Shown piece by piece: positions 26,566-35,731 of a DNA stretch of 64,000 nt. A program made the translations under genes and the position numbers. This stretch comes from an uncultured Lachnospiraceae bacterium (lineage in GTDB: Bacteria; Bacillota; Clostridia; Lachnospirales; Lachnospiraceae): assembly GCA_934351255.1 (NCBI GenBank), contig CAKRJH010000012.1, positions 19,733-83,732 on the forward strand, written 5' to 3'. The stretch's first letter is position 1, and each line of letters opens with the position of its first letter. The notes beneath the pieces are model-generated. The model was not told the origin of the DNA and did no database searches. It was given only the letters and a program-made list of their open reading frames with translations.

Positions 26566-27235
26566 GCGAATCACCCGTCACCTTTCCATCTTCCATACGG
26601 ATGATCCTGTCTGTCATCTGCGCGATCTCATCATTGTGTGTCACCATGACGATCGTCTGGTGAAACTGCATGGCACTTGCCTGAAGCAGACCGATCACCT
26701 CCATACCGGTCACCGAATCCAGATTTCCCGTTGGTTCATCTGCCAGGATCACTGCCGGTTTTGTAGAAAGTGCTCTGGCGATCGCCACTCTCTGCTGCTG
26801 CCCACCCGAAAGCATATGAGGCATCTGTTCCACTTTTTCTTCCAGTTTCAATGTCCCGATGATCTGATTCAGATAGCTCTCATCAATCCTTTTTCCATCC
26901 AGACGCAGTGGTAATGTAATGTTTTCCCATACATTTAATGTCGGCAAAAGATTATACATCTGAAACACAAATCCGATGTTGCGCCTTCTGAAAATAGTCA
27001 GTTCCTCTGTTCCAAACGAGGACAGTCTGTTTCCACGGATATGTACCTGCCCCTGTGTCGGTGTATCCAGCCCTCCCAGCAGATTCAACAGCGTAGTCTT
27101 ACCACTGCCGGAAGCTCCCACGATCGATACAAACTCTCCCTCCTCGATACGGATGCTGACGCCATCCAGTGCACGCACCTCTCCCGAGGATGTCTTATAA
27201 TATTTTTTTAAGTCTTCTGTCTGTATGATATCCAT
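26555..27235 (-). CDS. ABC transporter ATPase, MacB/LolD type
   Basis: 226 aa from ATG 27235 (AAAGGA 6 bases upstream). Walker A GASGSGKTT, Q-loop FVFQMYNLLPTLNVWENI, signature LSGGQQQRVAIARAL, Walker B AVILADEPTGNLD and the H-loop VTHNDE are all intact. It energises the FtsX permease encoded next, whose start lies inside this gene's 3' end. Upstream lies an 11-bp-period direct repeat likely to be the response regulator site. Confidence 0.95.
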   Translation of the reverse strand: MDIIQTEDLKKYYKTSSGEVRALDGVSIRIEEGEFVSIVGASGSGKTTLLNLLGGLDTPTQGQVHIRGNRLSSFGTEELTIFRRRNIGFVFQMYNLLPTLNVWENITLPLRLDGKRIDESYLNQIIGTLKLEEKVEQMPHMLSGGQQQRVAIARALSTKPAVILADEPTGNLDSVTGMEVIGLLQASAMQFHQTIVMVTHNDEIAQMTDRIIRMEDGKVTGDSHEK

Positions 27236-27287
27236 AATAATTCCTTTCTCTGTTTGTTTTCTTTCAGATATCATCTTAACAGCAGCT

Positions 27288-27306
27288 ACTTACAATTCAC
27301 TTACAA
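27288..27306 (-). promoter_or_regulatory. Direct repeat, probable response-regulator operator
   Basis: On the minus strand TTGTAAGT-GAA-TTGTAAGT: two identical octamers (27299-27306 and 27288-27295) one helical turn apart (period 11), between the kinase stop and the ATPase start. OmpR-family dimers typically bind such head-to-tail repeats just upstream of the -10. A -10-like TGATAT follows 16 bases downstream of the second TTGTAA. Confidence 0.65.
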
Positions 27307-27313
27307 AATCAAA

Positions 27314-28192
27314 TTATGGTAAAAATAGAATGACTTCCAACCCTTTTTCTTTACGTCTTGCCTTCACAAAACCTCCATGTAACAGGAGAATTTCACGGGT
27401 CAGATACAGTCCCAGTCCAAATCCGCTCTGTTCCCGTACCCTTTTCCCGCGATAGAACCTCTGAAAGATACGTCCTTCCTCTTCCGGCTCAATTCCAATT
27501 CCTTCATCCTGGACACAGATTCTCGTATACATTTCATCCTGAGACAAACAGATTGTTATCTCGGATCCTGCCGGCCCATATTTCACACTGTTGTCCAGAA
27601 GATTATAGACAGCCTCCGAGAGCCAGTTTGGATCATGTGCCACCCTGACATCAGCTGCACCGGTAATCCTCAGATCCATCTGCTTTGCCATCGCCTTCTT
27701 CTGAACCAGAAGCACCGCCTGCAGAATGGTCTGCTGCAGATCCTCCGATTCTTTGCGTATCTGAATGATCTTATGCTCCAGGCGCGCCATCTTGATAAAA
27801 CTCTCTGTCAAAAATTGCAGTTTTTCTTCGGACTGGCGCAATGCCCTCAGATAGTCCTGCAGTTTCACAGTCTCATCATTCTGCGCAATGACAGTATTCT
27901 TCCGACATTGCTGTTCCAAAAGTGCAGTGTAGCTTTCTATGTTGGCAAGAGGATTCCGCATCTGGTGCGCAATCTGCGCGATCAGCTCATTCGTCTCATC
28001 ACGCTCTGCCGTCAGCGCCTCCCTGGTTCCCCGGATCTGTTCCGACAGACGCACCATCTGATGTATCATTTTGGCAGTGAGGGTGTCTTCCTGTCTCTCC
28101 TCCTGCGCTGTCAGATACTCTCCCTGCAGCATTCGATCCAGCAGATCAGACAACCTCTCCATATCCTGCCTGTCCTGTTTTCTGTTCATCAT
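27314..28192 (-). CDS. Sensor histidine kinase without membrane segments
   Basis: 292 aa. A short helical N-terminus of about 85 residues leads to the H-box IAQIAHQMRNPLANI (phospho-acceptor His), then N-box EAVYNLLDNSVKYGP, G1 VQDEGIGIEPEE and G2 GFGLGLYLTREILL. There is no hydrophobic segment or PAS/GAF domain, so it cannot sense the outside alone; in related peptide-resistance modules the transporter passes the signal, and that would fit here. It starts 9 bases after the response regulator stop. The pair lies directly upstream of the FtsX-type ABC transporter. Confidence 0.92.
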   Translation of the reverse strand: MMNRKQDRQDMERLSDLLDRMLQGEYLTAQEERQEDTLTAKMIHQMVRLSEQIRGTREALTAERDETNELIAQIAHQMRNPLANIESYTALLEQQCRKNTVIAQNDETVKLQDYLRALRQSEEKLQFLTESFIKMARLEHKIIQIRKESEDLQQTILQAVLLVQKKAMAKQMDLRITGAADVRVAHDPNWLSEAVYNLLDNSVKYGPAGSEITICLSQDEMYTRICVQDEGIGIEPEEEGRIFQRFYRGKRVREQSGFGLGLYLTREILLLHGGFVKARRKEKGLEVILFLP

Positions 28193-28201
28193 ATCTAATC
28201 C

Positions 28202-28882
28202 TCAGGCCTCTCCAAGTGTATATCCCAGACCAAAGACATTTTTAATGTAAATCGGTTCCGACGGAACAGGTTCAATCTTCTTTTTCAGCCGGTTGAGTGT
28301 TACATTTAGGGTATTTTCTTCCACAAAATTTCCCTGGCTGTCCCAGACCTGTTCGAGGATCATCTGTTTGGTCAGTACTTTTTTATAATTGCGCGCCAGC
28401 AATTCAAGAATCCCGTATTCCCTGGGTGTCAGGTGAACCGGCTTCCCTCCGACCTCCACCCTCTTCGTCAGATAGTCGATCCGAAGATCCCGATAGGAAA
28501 ACTGCTCTCTTGCCCCGTCCTGTCTGCCGCTTCTTCGCAATACCGCTTCCACATGCTTTAACAAGATCACCATTGATACCGGCTTGACCAGATAATCATC
28601 AGCACCGTGATCAAATGCATATACGATATCTGTTTCAGCATCCCTGGCCGTCAGAAAAAGAACCGGAATATTATGTTCCTCCTTTGCCTGACGGCAGAGT
28701 GCGACACCGGTGCCATCAGGCAGACCTACATCTGCAACCAGCAGATTCACCGGTTCTCTCAGCAGTTTCTGCGCATGTGCATAATCATATGCCTGCCTGA
28801 CAGTATAGCCTGCCTGCGACAGCATATCCGCCAGTGCCTTATTCAACAATTCATCGTCTTCCGCGATCAATATAGTTTCCAT
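28202..28882 (-). CDS. OmpR/PhoB-family response regulator
   Basis: About 226 aa (ATG 28882; ATG 28894 also possible). The receiver domain has the acidic pair EDD near the start, the phospho-acceptor Asp in LLVADVGLPDG, Thr in LFLTARD and Lys in DYLVKP. The C-terminal winged helix shows LTPREYGILELLARN, EENTLNVTLNRLKKKI and YIKNVFGLGYTL. It forms a two-component system with the kinase downstream and is expected to bind the direct repeat at 27288-27306. Only 26 bases separate it from the ddh stop, so it may also be read from the ddh promoter. Confidence 0.95.
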   Translation of the reverse strand: METILIAEDDELLNKALADMLSQAGYTVRQAYDYAHAQKLLREPVNLLVADVGLPDGTGVALCRQAKEEHNIPVLFLTARDAETDIVYAFDHGADDYLVKPVSMVILLKHVEAVLRRSGRQDGAREQFSYRDLRIDYLTKRVEVGGKPVHLTPREYGILELLARNYKKVLTKQMILEQVWDSQGNFVEENTLNVTLNRLKKKIEPVPSEPIYIKNVFGLGYTLGEA

Positions 28883-28908
28883 AATACTCTGCATTACTTT
28901 CCGTCACA

Positions 28909-29889
28909 TTACAGTAAGTGGGCACGCAGCTCCTCACCGGAAAGTGGGCTTAAATATGCCGGTGCAATATCAAATACTGTCTTGCATCCCGTCACGCCTT
29001 CCTGATGAAGTCTGTTGATCGCACGCGCATACGCAACAATGACAGAAGCCGTAAACTCCGGATTGGAATCCAATTTCAGACTGTATTCAATAATATGACT
29101 GTGCTCCTTCTCCCAGCCGGTCACACCACTGCGGAACACAAAACCACCGTGTGGAATGCCGGAATGGTTCTTCTGAAGTTCTTCCTCACTGATAAAATGA
29201 ACCGTCGTGTCATAATCCGCAAAGTAGTTCGGCATGGTCTTGATCTCATGTTCGATCCGCGCCAGATCTGCACCTTCCTCCGCCACTACGAAACACTCTC
29301 TGGTATGCTTCTGTCTGGTCGTCAGCTCCGGATTTTCACCGGCACGCACGGCACGAAGCGCCTCGTCTACCGGAATCGTATACTGCTTGGCATCCTTTAC
29401 GCCATCAATACGGCGGATCGCATCGGAATGCCCCTGGCTGACACCCTTGCCCCAGAATGTGTAGTCATTGCCCTCCGGCAGAATGCAGTTTGCATACAGT
29501 CTGTTCAAAGAGAACATGCCCGGATCCCATCCCGCAGAGATCAACGCCACATGTCCGTTCTCTTTTGCCGCTGCATCTACTGCCGCATAATGCTGTGGGA
29601 TATTGGCATGCGTGTCAAAGCTGTCAATGACATTGAAATATTTTGCGTACTCCGGTGTCTGTTTTGGAAGATCTGTCGCGCTTCCTCCACAGATGATCAG
29701 GACATCGATCTCGTCCTTATGTGCCTCAATCTCACTGACATTGTATACCGGAACACCCTCGGTGAGAATCTTTACCGTCGAAGGGTCGCGTCTGGAAAAG
29801 ACAGCACTCAGCGTAACGTCTCTGCACTGTCTGACCGCGCACTCCACACCTCTGCCGAGATTTCCGTAACCTAAAATACCAACCTTCAT
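28909..29889 (-). CDS. ddh: meso-Diaminopimelate D-dehydrogenase
   Basis: 326 aa from ATG 29889, exactly the usual length (AAAGG 8-10 bases upstream; the GTG at 29901 overlaps that site). It reductively aminates tetrahydrodipicolinate to meso-DAP with NADPH, a one-step lysine and peptidoglycan route. The Rossmann motif is VGILGYGNLGRGVE; ISAGWDPGMFSLNRL and TFWGKGVSQGHSDAIRR are the conserved substrate-binding blocks. No other lysine-pathway gene is nearby. A TATAAA element upstream is a weak promoter candidate. Confidence 0.96.
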   Translation of the reverse strand: MKVGILGYGNLGRGVECAVRQCRDVTLSAVFSRRDPSTVKILTEGVPVYNVSEIEAHKDEIDVLIICGGSATDLPKQTPEYAKYFNVIDSFDTHANIPQHYAAVDAAAKENGHVALISAGWDPGMFSLNRLYANCILPEGNDYTFWGKGVSQGHSDAIRRIDGVKDAKQYTIPVDEALRAVRAGENPELTTRQKHTRECFVVAEEGADLARIEHEIKTMPNYFADYDTTVHFISEEELQKNHSGIPHGGFVFRSGVTGWEKEHSHIIEYSLKLDSNPEFTASVIVAYARAINRLHQEGVTGCKTVFDIAPAYLSPLSGEELRAHLL

Positions 29890-29982
29890 TTTTGTATCCA
29901 CCTTTCTTTTTTATGAAACTATCTTCATTTTATAACGAAAACAGGATTCTGTACATAAAAAAATGAACCTTGTTTTCCCTTT

Positions 29983-30618
29983 TTAGAGCAGTTTTTCTCC
30001 CACTTCCAGCATCACTTTCTGGTCCGGCACCTGTACCGCTTTCATCCCCACAGCCCAGGCTCCCCGCACATTGTCCTCGCGGTCATCAAAAAACAGGGTC
30101 TGCTCCGGACGCAGATCGTATCGCTCCAGCAAGGTCTCATAGATCTCTGGCTCCGGTTTCATGACATGTACCATGTAGGACACGACCGCACCGTCGATAT
30201 CCTGCATAAAGTCTGCGTACTGTGTATGCTTGTGGAACATCCTGTCCGGATAATTGGACAGCAGATAGATGCGGTACCCCGCTTCCTTCAACCGACGGAT
30301 CAATCTCCACACTTTCACGTGCGGTACCGGCATATATTCAGTATGCCGGATGAAATAGGCGATCGCATCCGCATCCTGAGGATATTTCCCGGCAAACATT
30401 TCGATGACTTCTTCCTGATCCATATATCCCATATCGAGATTTTTCCAGATCCCCAGTCCATCTCCGATCGTCTCCATGCCGACACGGTACGCATCCTCCT
30501 GTGAGAGGCCGTAATCCATCAGCATCTCCTGCCACCGGAAATGAAACAGGACATCTCCAATATCAAAGACAACATTCCTGATCTCTTCTTTGCAAAAGTC
30601 GCTTGCAATGTAGTTCAT
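29983..30618 (-). CDS. HAD-superfamily hydrolase
   Basis: 211 aa. HAD motif I is NVVFDIGDVLFHF (D-x-G-D; the second residue of the usual DxD pair is replaced by glycine, as in the epoxide-hydrolase N-terminal/YihX-like branch), motif II YLLSNYPD, motif III with K in HVMKPEPEIYE, and motif IV TLFFDDREDNVRGA. The helical cap lies between motifs I and II. Likely a phosphatase of small sugar phosphates such as glucose-1-phosphate; substrate not readable. It is 17 bases downstream of the ABC exporter pair. Confidence 0.85.
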   Translation of the reverse strand: MNYIASDFCKEEIRNVVFDIGDVLFHFRWQEMLMDYGLSQEDAYRVGMETIGDGLGIWKNLDMGYMDQEEVIEMFAGKYPQDADAIAYFIRHTEYMPVPHVKVWRLIRRLKEAGYRIYLLSNYPDRMFHKHTQYADFMQDIDGAVVSYMVHVMKPEPEIYETLLERYDLRPEQTLFFDDREDNVRGAWAVGMKAVQVPDQKVMLEVGEKLL

Positions 30619-30635
30619 CCACGTTCATCCTTTCC

Positions 30636-32402
30636 TTAGCCCACAAACTGGCTGTTATACAGGTTCGCATAAAATCCGCCTTTGGCCAGCAGGCTCTCAT
30701 GGTTACCCTGTTCAATAATATTGCCATCTTTCATTACCAGGATGATATCAGCATTCTGGATCGTAGACAGTCGATGTGCCACGATAAAGCTGGTTCTTCC
30801 CTGCATCAGCTTTCCAAATGCACGCTGGATCCGCTGCTCCGTACGTGTATCGATGGATGACGTTGCCTCATCCAGGATCAGCATTGGCGGCTTACACAGC
30901 ATCAGTCTGGTGATACACAGAAGCTGGCGCTGGCCCTGGCTGAGGTTCTCGCCCTCACCCCGGATCGGTGTGTCATACCCCTGCGGCAGTCTCCGGATAA
31001 AACTGTGTGCATGAGAGGCCTTGGCTGCAGCCACCACCTCTTCATCGGTAGCATCCGGCTTGCCCATTGTGATATTGTCACGGATCGTGCCCTCCTTGAG
31101 CCAGGTCTCCTGCAATACCATACCGATATTGGCGCGAAGACTTGCTCTGGTCATCTCCCTGACATCGATTCCGTCAATGCGGATGGCTCCCTGATTGACA
31201 TCGTAGAAGCGCATCAGAAGGTTGATGACCGTCGTCTTTCCACAACCGGTCGGACCCACGATCGCCACACGCTGTCCCGGCTTCACGGACAGATTAAAAT
31301 GCTGGATCAGTTTCTGCTCCGGCACATAGGAAAACGAAACGTCTTCCAGCTCCACATAGCCTCTGGCATCGGTAAGCACCTTCGCATCCGGTGCATCCGG
31401 TATCTGTGGCTCCGCTTCCATCAGCTCAAACACTCTGGCTGCACAGGCAATGGCATTTTGCAGCTCGGTGATCACGCTTGAGATCTCATTGAACGGCTTG
31501 GTGTACTGGTTGGCATAACTCAAAAAGCAGCTCAGTCCACCGACAGTCAATGCCCCACGCAGAGCAAAGAACGCTCCCGTGATACCCACACCCGCATACA
31601 CCAGATTGTTGACGAAACGGGTCGCCGGATTGGTGATGGAGGAGAAAAAGGTCGCAGACAGTGAATACCCTGCCAGTTCCTCATTGATCTGGTCAAATTC
31701 CTGCAGACATTCATCCTCCTGACCGAAGGCCTGCACCACACGCTGATTGCCGATGACCTCATCGATCAGTGCCGTCTGACGGCCTCTGGTCTGGGACTGT
31801 TTCTGGAACATACTGTACGATTTCTTTGCAATGAATCCTGCCACGAAAAAGGACAGTGGAGTAACCAGAACCACCACCAGGGTGATCCAGATATTGATAC
31901 GAACCATAAATACCAGCGTGCCCACGATTGTCATGATTCCCGTAAATGCCTGGGTAAATCCCATCAGAAGTCCATCCGCGAACTGATCGACATCCGCGAT
32001 CGTCCTGCTGACAATATCTCCCGAAGGATGGCTGTCCAGATAACTCAGAGGAAGTACCTGCAGACGATCCATGACATCACGGCGGATGTCACGCACCACA
32101 TGATAGGTAATGTGATTGTTGCAGATGTTCATAACCCACTGCGCAATGCCTGTGACCGCAATGACAAATACCATCAGGCGCACCAGACGCAGCAGTGCCG
32201 GAAAATCTACGTTTCCTTTGCCAAGCATCAGATCCACGGCATCTCCGGTCAGGATCGGAAGATACAGTGTTGTCACCACTGTGACGGCTGCGAGGATCAG
32301 AGAGATCAGAACCAGCAGCGAATATCTGCGGATATAATGCAGTACCTTTTTGATCGTCGTCCACTGATCGGAACGGCTCATTGTCTTTTTCTTTCCTGCC
32401 AT
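30636..32402 (-). CDS. Heterodimeric ABC exporter, subunit with consensus ATPase site
   Basis: 588 aa half-transporter: six-segment type-1 exporter domain (about 1-320), then the nucleotide-binding domain with Walker A VGPTGCGKTTVINLL, signature variant NLSQGQRQLLCITR, Walker B PMLILDEATSSIDTR with the catalytic Glu, and H-loop VAHRL. Its start overlaps the stop of the upstream partner (TAATG), a strong sign of coupled translation and heterodimer formation. The partner has a degenerate site. Such BmrCD/TM287-288-like pairs export drugs or lipids. Confidence 0.95.
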   Translation of the reverse strand: MAGKKKTMSRSDQWTTIKKVLHYIRRYSLLVLISLILAAVTVVTTLYLPILTGDAVDLMLGKGNVDFPALLRLVRLMVFVIAVTGIAQWVMNICNNHITYHVVRDIRRDVMDRLQVLPLSYLDSHPSGDIVSRTIADVDQFADGLLMGFTQAFTGIMTIVGTLVFMVRINIWITLVVVLVTPLSFFVAGFIAKKSYSMFQKQSQTRGRQTALIDEVIGNQRVVQAFGQEDECLQEFDQINEELAGYSLSATFFSSITNPATRFVNNLVYAGVGITGAFFALRGALTVGGLSCFLSYANQYTKPFNEISSVITELQNAIACAARVFELMEAEPQIPDAPDAKVLTDARGYVELEDVSFSYVPEQKLIQHFNLSVKPGQRVAIVGPTGCGKTTVINLLMRFYDVNQGAIRIDGIDVREMTRASLRANIGMVLQETWLKEGTIRDNITMGKPDATDEEVVAAAKASHAHSFIRRLPQGYDTPIRGEGENLSQGQRQLLCITRLMLCKPPMLILDEATSSIDTRTEQRIQRAFGKLMQGRTSFIVAHRLSTIQNADIILVMKDGNIIEQGNHESLLAKGGFYANLYNSQFVG

Positions 32403-34177
32403 TATGCCTGACCTCCTTTCTGATCATCCTGTTTTTTCTTGAACTGCGTCTCATGGATCTCACGATATACATCACAGTTTTCCAGCAGTTCCTGATGTGT
32501 TCCCATCGCGATCACCTGTCCGTCATCCAGCACCAGGATCTGATCCGCATGCTGGATCGATGAGGTTCTCTGAGAGACGATAAATGTCGTCGGATGCCCC
32601 GGCAATGTCTTCAATGCCTGACGAAGCTTGGCATCTGTTGCAAAATCCAGCGCTGAGGCGCTGTCATCCAGGATCAGGATCTGAGGCCGCCGCACCAGGG
32701 CACGCGCGATCGTCAGTCTCTGTTTCTGTCCACCCGAAAGGTTTCTGCCGCTCTGCTCAAGTTCATAGTCCAGTTCATTTTCTTTCTGTCGTACGAACTC
32801 GGAAGCCTGCGCCTGATCCAGCGCTTCCCAGATCTGTTCATCTGTGGCATCCGGATCACCCCAGCGCATATTGTCGCGGATCGTTCCGTGGAACAGGACT
32901 GCCTTCTGCATGACCATGCCCACCCTGCTTCTCAGATCTTCAAGAGTATATTCCCGAACATCCTTTCCATCGACGAGCACCTCCCCGTCTGCCACATCAT
33001 AGTAACGTGGGATCAGATGCACCAGAGTCGATTTACCGGATCCGGTTCCTCCAATGATACCGATCGTCTGTCCGGGCTCGGCTGCAAAACTGACCCCCTC
33101 CAGAGAAGGATCCGACGCCCCCGCATATGCCATGGAGACATTGCGGAACTCGACAGAAATGCCGCCCTTGCCGGACTGAGACGGATTCTCCGGATGTTCC
33201 AGGCGTTCTACAGAAGTAGTATCATGTTCCAGGCTGCTCTTGACATCCAGGATATCCTGCACACGTCTTGCACTGGCAACCGACTTGGTCAGCATAACTA
33301 TCGTATTGGCCATCTTAACCAGTTCCACCAGGATCTGCCCCATATAATTGACCAGTGCAATGATCTGTCCCTGTGTCAGATCCCCCACATTGATACGAAG
33401 GCCTCCTACCCAGATCAGAAGCACCAATGCACCATTGATCATAACGTATGTGACCGGATTCATCAGCGCGGAAATCTTGCCGACAAACAACTGCATCCGG
33501 GTCAGTATGTCATTTTGCCGCTCGTAGTTTTCGATCTCCTCATCCTGCTTGTTAAATGCACGGATGACACGCACACCGGAAAGGTTCTGTCTGGTCAGCC
33601 CCAAAAGTCCGTCCAGATGCCCCTGTACCTTCCGGTACATCGGAGCAGTTGTCAGAATGATCGTAAAGACCACGATAGCCAGCAGCGGGATCACTACCGC
33701 AAAGATCAGCGCCGCCTTCACATCGATCGTAAAGGCCATCACCGCAGCGCCAAACACAATGAACGGTGAACGAAGGAACAGACGCAGCATCCAGTTGACT
33801 CCGGTCTGTACCTGATTGATATCACTGGTCAGACGTGTGATCATCGTCGCAGTTCCGATCTCATCCATCTCACGAAAGGACAATGTCTCTACATGTGAGA
33901 ACACCACATGACGCATTCTGGTGGAACATCCCACTGCCGCCTTCGCCGCAAAATACTGTGCCGTGATGGAACAGGTCAGTCCCACGATGGCCAGCAGCAG
34001 AAGCAGCCCACCCATATGCCAGATATATGGCACATCGGCTCTTGCAATTCCACGGTCTATCATCCATGCCATCACCAATGGCACTGTCAGATCGAAACAC
34101 GCCTCCAGCAATTTAAACAGCGGGCCCAGGATACACTCCAGAATGTAACCCTTCAGATAGCTCAAAATTCCTTTCAT
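32402..34177 (-). CDS. Heterodimeric ABC exporter, subunit with degenerate ATPase site
   Basis: 591 aa from ATG 34177, which has GGAGG 5 bases upstream (upstream in-frame starts lack a site). Exporter membrane domain over about 1-310, then Walker A IGGTGSGKSTLVHLI and signature NLSGGQKQRLTIARAL. The residue after Walker B is Asp instead of Glu (ILILDDSASALDF), and the H-loop His is replaced (IVSQRTSS instead of the usual VAHR). Both changes mark the non-hydrolysing site of heterodimeric exporters. First gene of the pair; a candidate promoter TAGCAA-17-TATACT is at 34304-34332. Confidence 0.95.
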   Translation of the reverse strand: MKGILSYLKGYILECILGPLFKLLEACFDLTVPLVMAWMIDRGIARADVPYIWHMGGLLLLLAIVGLTCSITAQYFAAKAAVGCSTRMRHVVFSHVETLSFREMDEIGTATMITRLTSDINQVQTGVNWMLRLFLRSPFIVFGAAVMAFTIDVKAALIFAVVIPLLAIVVFTIILTTAPMYRKVQGHLDGLLGLTRQNLSGVRVIRAFNKQDEEIENYERQNDILTRMQLFVGKISALMNPVTYVMINGALVLLIWVGGLRINVGDLTQGQIIALVNYMGQILVELVKMANTIVMLTKSVASARRVQDILDVKSSLEHDTTSVERLEHPENPSQSGKGGISVEFRNVSMAYAGASDPSLEGVSFAAEPGQTIGIIGGTGSGKSTLVHLIPRYYDVADGEVLVDGKDVREYTLEDLRSRVGMVMQKAVLFHGTIRDNMRWGDPDATDEQIWEALDQAQASEFVRQKENELDYELEQSGRNLSGGQKQRLTIARALVRRPQILILDDSASALDFATDAKLRQALKTLPGHPTTFIVSQRTSSIQHADQILVLDDGQVIAMGTHQELLENCDVYREIHETQFKKKQDDQKGGQA

Positions 34178-34303
34178 CTTATCCTCCATTCCATAGACAC
34201 TCTGCGGTGAAGAACCGCAGACAAAGATTCCCGCATGATCATATGCAGAAACCATCTGGTATTATCCATAACTCTGTTCCCCGGGACAGAACACATAACT
34301 TGT

Positions 34304-34332
34304 AGTATACCAAATTCTTTCCGACTTTGCTA
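34304..34332 (-). promoter_or_regulatory. Candidate promoter of ABC exporter pair
   Basis: TAGCAA (34327-34332), 17-base spacer, TATACT (34304-34309). Between it and the gene a near-palindrome CTGTTCCCCGGGACAG (34274-34289) could be a repressor site. The 283-base gap up to the divergent gene holds only these elements and the promoter at 34339. Confidence 0.5.
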
Positions 34333-34338
34333 TTCTAA

Positions 34339-34367
34339 TTGCACTTTCTCCCTTTTTTCTTTATAAT
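34339..34367 (+). promoter_or_regulatory. Sigma-A promoter of the THUMP methyltransferase
   Basis: TTGCAC (34339-34344), 17-base spacer, perfect TATAAT (34362-34367). Leader about 90 nt. Confidence 0.75.
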
Positions 34368-34460
34368 GATGCCAGGATTGCCAAAATTGCATGGCAATGG
34401 AGCAATCCGTTGCATCATTTTGGGTGGGGCAGATATGCCCCGGAAAGGATCCAGCATTCT

Positions 34461-35612
34461 ATGAATCGATATGAATTCATCGCTCCCTGCCATTTTGGTC
34501 TGGAAGCGGTATTAAAACGAGAGATCACGGATCTCGGATATGAGATTGTCAAAGTTGAGGACGGAAAGATCACCTTTGCCGGCGGACCGGACGCCATCGC
34601 CAGGGCCAATATCTTCCTGCGCACCACCGAGCGCATCCTGCTCAAGGTCGGCAGTTTCCATGCAACTACCTTCGACGAACTGTTTGAGGGCACCAAGGCA
34701 TTGCCATGGGAACATTTTATCCCACAGGATGGACGCTTCTGGGTGACCAAGGCCACCTCGATCAAGAGCAAACTCTTCAGTCCCTCCGACATCCAGTCCA
34801 TCATGAAGAAAGCCATGGTGGAACGCTTGAAACAGACCTATGGACTCAATCGTTTTCCGGAGACCGGAAACAGCTTTCCGGTACGCGTCACCATTATGAA
34901 AGATGAAGTCACGGTCGGTCTGGACACATCCGGCGATTCCCTCCACAAGCGCGGATACCGCCAGGCAACCGTCAAGGCACCGATCACAGAGACACTGGCA
35001 GCCGCCCTGATCATGCTCACGCCATGGAACAGGGATCGCATTCTGGTGGATCCATTCTGCGGAAGCGGCACATTCCCGATCGAGGCAGCGATGATCGGAG
35101 CACGGATTGCACCGGGCATGAACCGCTCGTTCACAGCGGAAGCCTGGACACATCTGATTGAGAAACATTACTGGTACGATGCGATTGACGAGGCAGAGGA
35201 TCAGATCCTGCGCGATGTCACCATGGACATCCAGGGCTATGACATCAACCCGGACGCCATCAAGGCAGCGATGGCCAATGCCCGTATGGCCGAGGTCGAT
35301 CATCTGGTGCATTTCCAGCAGCGTCCGGTACAGCAGCTCAGCCACCGCAAGAAATACGGCTTCATCATCACCAACCCTCCTTACGGCGAACGTCTGGACT
35401 CCCGCGATGAGATGCCGGCACTGTACCATGACATCGGCGAAGCATACCGCGGACTGGACAACTGGTCCATGTATCTGATCACCGCCTACGACCAGGCTGA
35501 ACGTTATATTGGCAAAAAAGCCACCAAAAACCGCAAGATCTACAACGGTATGATGCGGACCTACTTCTATCAGTATCTTGGTCCGAAGCCGCCGCGCAAA
35601 AAAGAACTCTAA
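34461..35612 (+). CDS. THUMP-domain class I RNA methyltransferase (RlmL/YpsC-like)
   Basis: 383 aa from ATG 34461 (AAAGGA about 11 bases upstream). The N-terminus (YEFIAPCHFGLEAVLKREI) leads into a THUMP RNA-binding domain (about 50-160), then the SAM-dependent methyltransferase fold with LVDPFCGSGTFPIEAAM (motif I) and GFIITNPPYGERL (NPPY catalytic motif for N-methylation of a base). It matches the N-terminal half of RlmL and Bacillus YpsC, which methylate 23S rRNA guanine (position 2445 in E. coli numbering). Monocistronic, between its own promoter and terminator. Confidence 0.93.
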   Translation: MNRYEFIAPCHFGLEAVLKREITDLGYEIVKVEDGKITFAGGPDAIARANIFLRTTERILLKVGSFHATTFDELFEGTKALPWEHFIPQDGRFWVTKATSIKSKLFSPSDIQSIMKKAMVERLKQTYGLNRFPETGNSFPVRVTIMKDEVTVGLDTSGDSLHKRGYRQATVKAPITETLAAALIMLTPWNRDRILVDPFCGSGTFPIEAAMIGARIAPGMNRSFTAEAWTHLIEKHYWYDAIDEAEDQILRDVTMDIQGYDINPDAIKAAMANARMAEVDHLVHFQQRPVQQLSHRKKYGFIITNPPYGERLDSRDEMPALYHDIGEAYRGLDNWSMYLITAYDQAERYIGKKATKNRKIYNGMMRTYFYQYLGPKPPRKKEL

Positions 35613-35666
35613 AAAAGAGCCGGAACATATCGGATACCCCGTATGCGTATGTCCCGGCTCTTTTCC
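35613..35666. terminator. Bidirectional terminator between convergent genes
   Basis: AAAAGAGCCGG... pairs with ...CCCGGCTCTTTT (outer arms 35613-35623 and 35653-35664), the inner part pairing as ACATA/TATGT. Located directly after the methyltransferase stop and downstream of radA. Confidence 0.88.
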
Positions 35667-35731
35667 TTTCTCTGCCATCCTCTGCAAAGAACTTCACCAG
35701 AAGAATCATCTGATAACTTCAGACAATGCCC

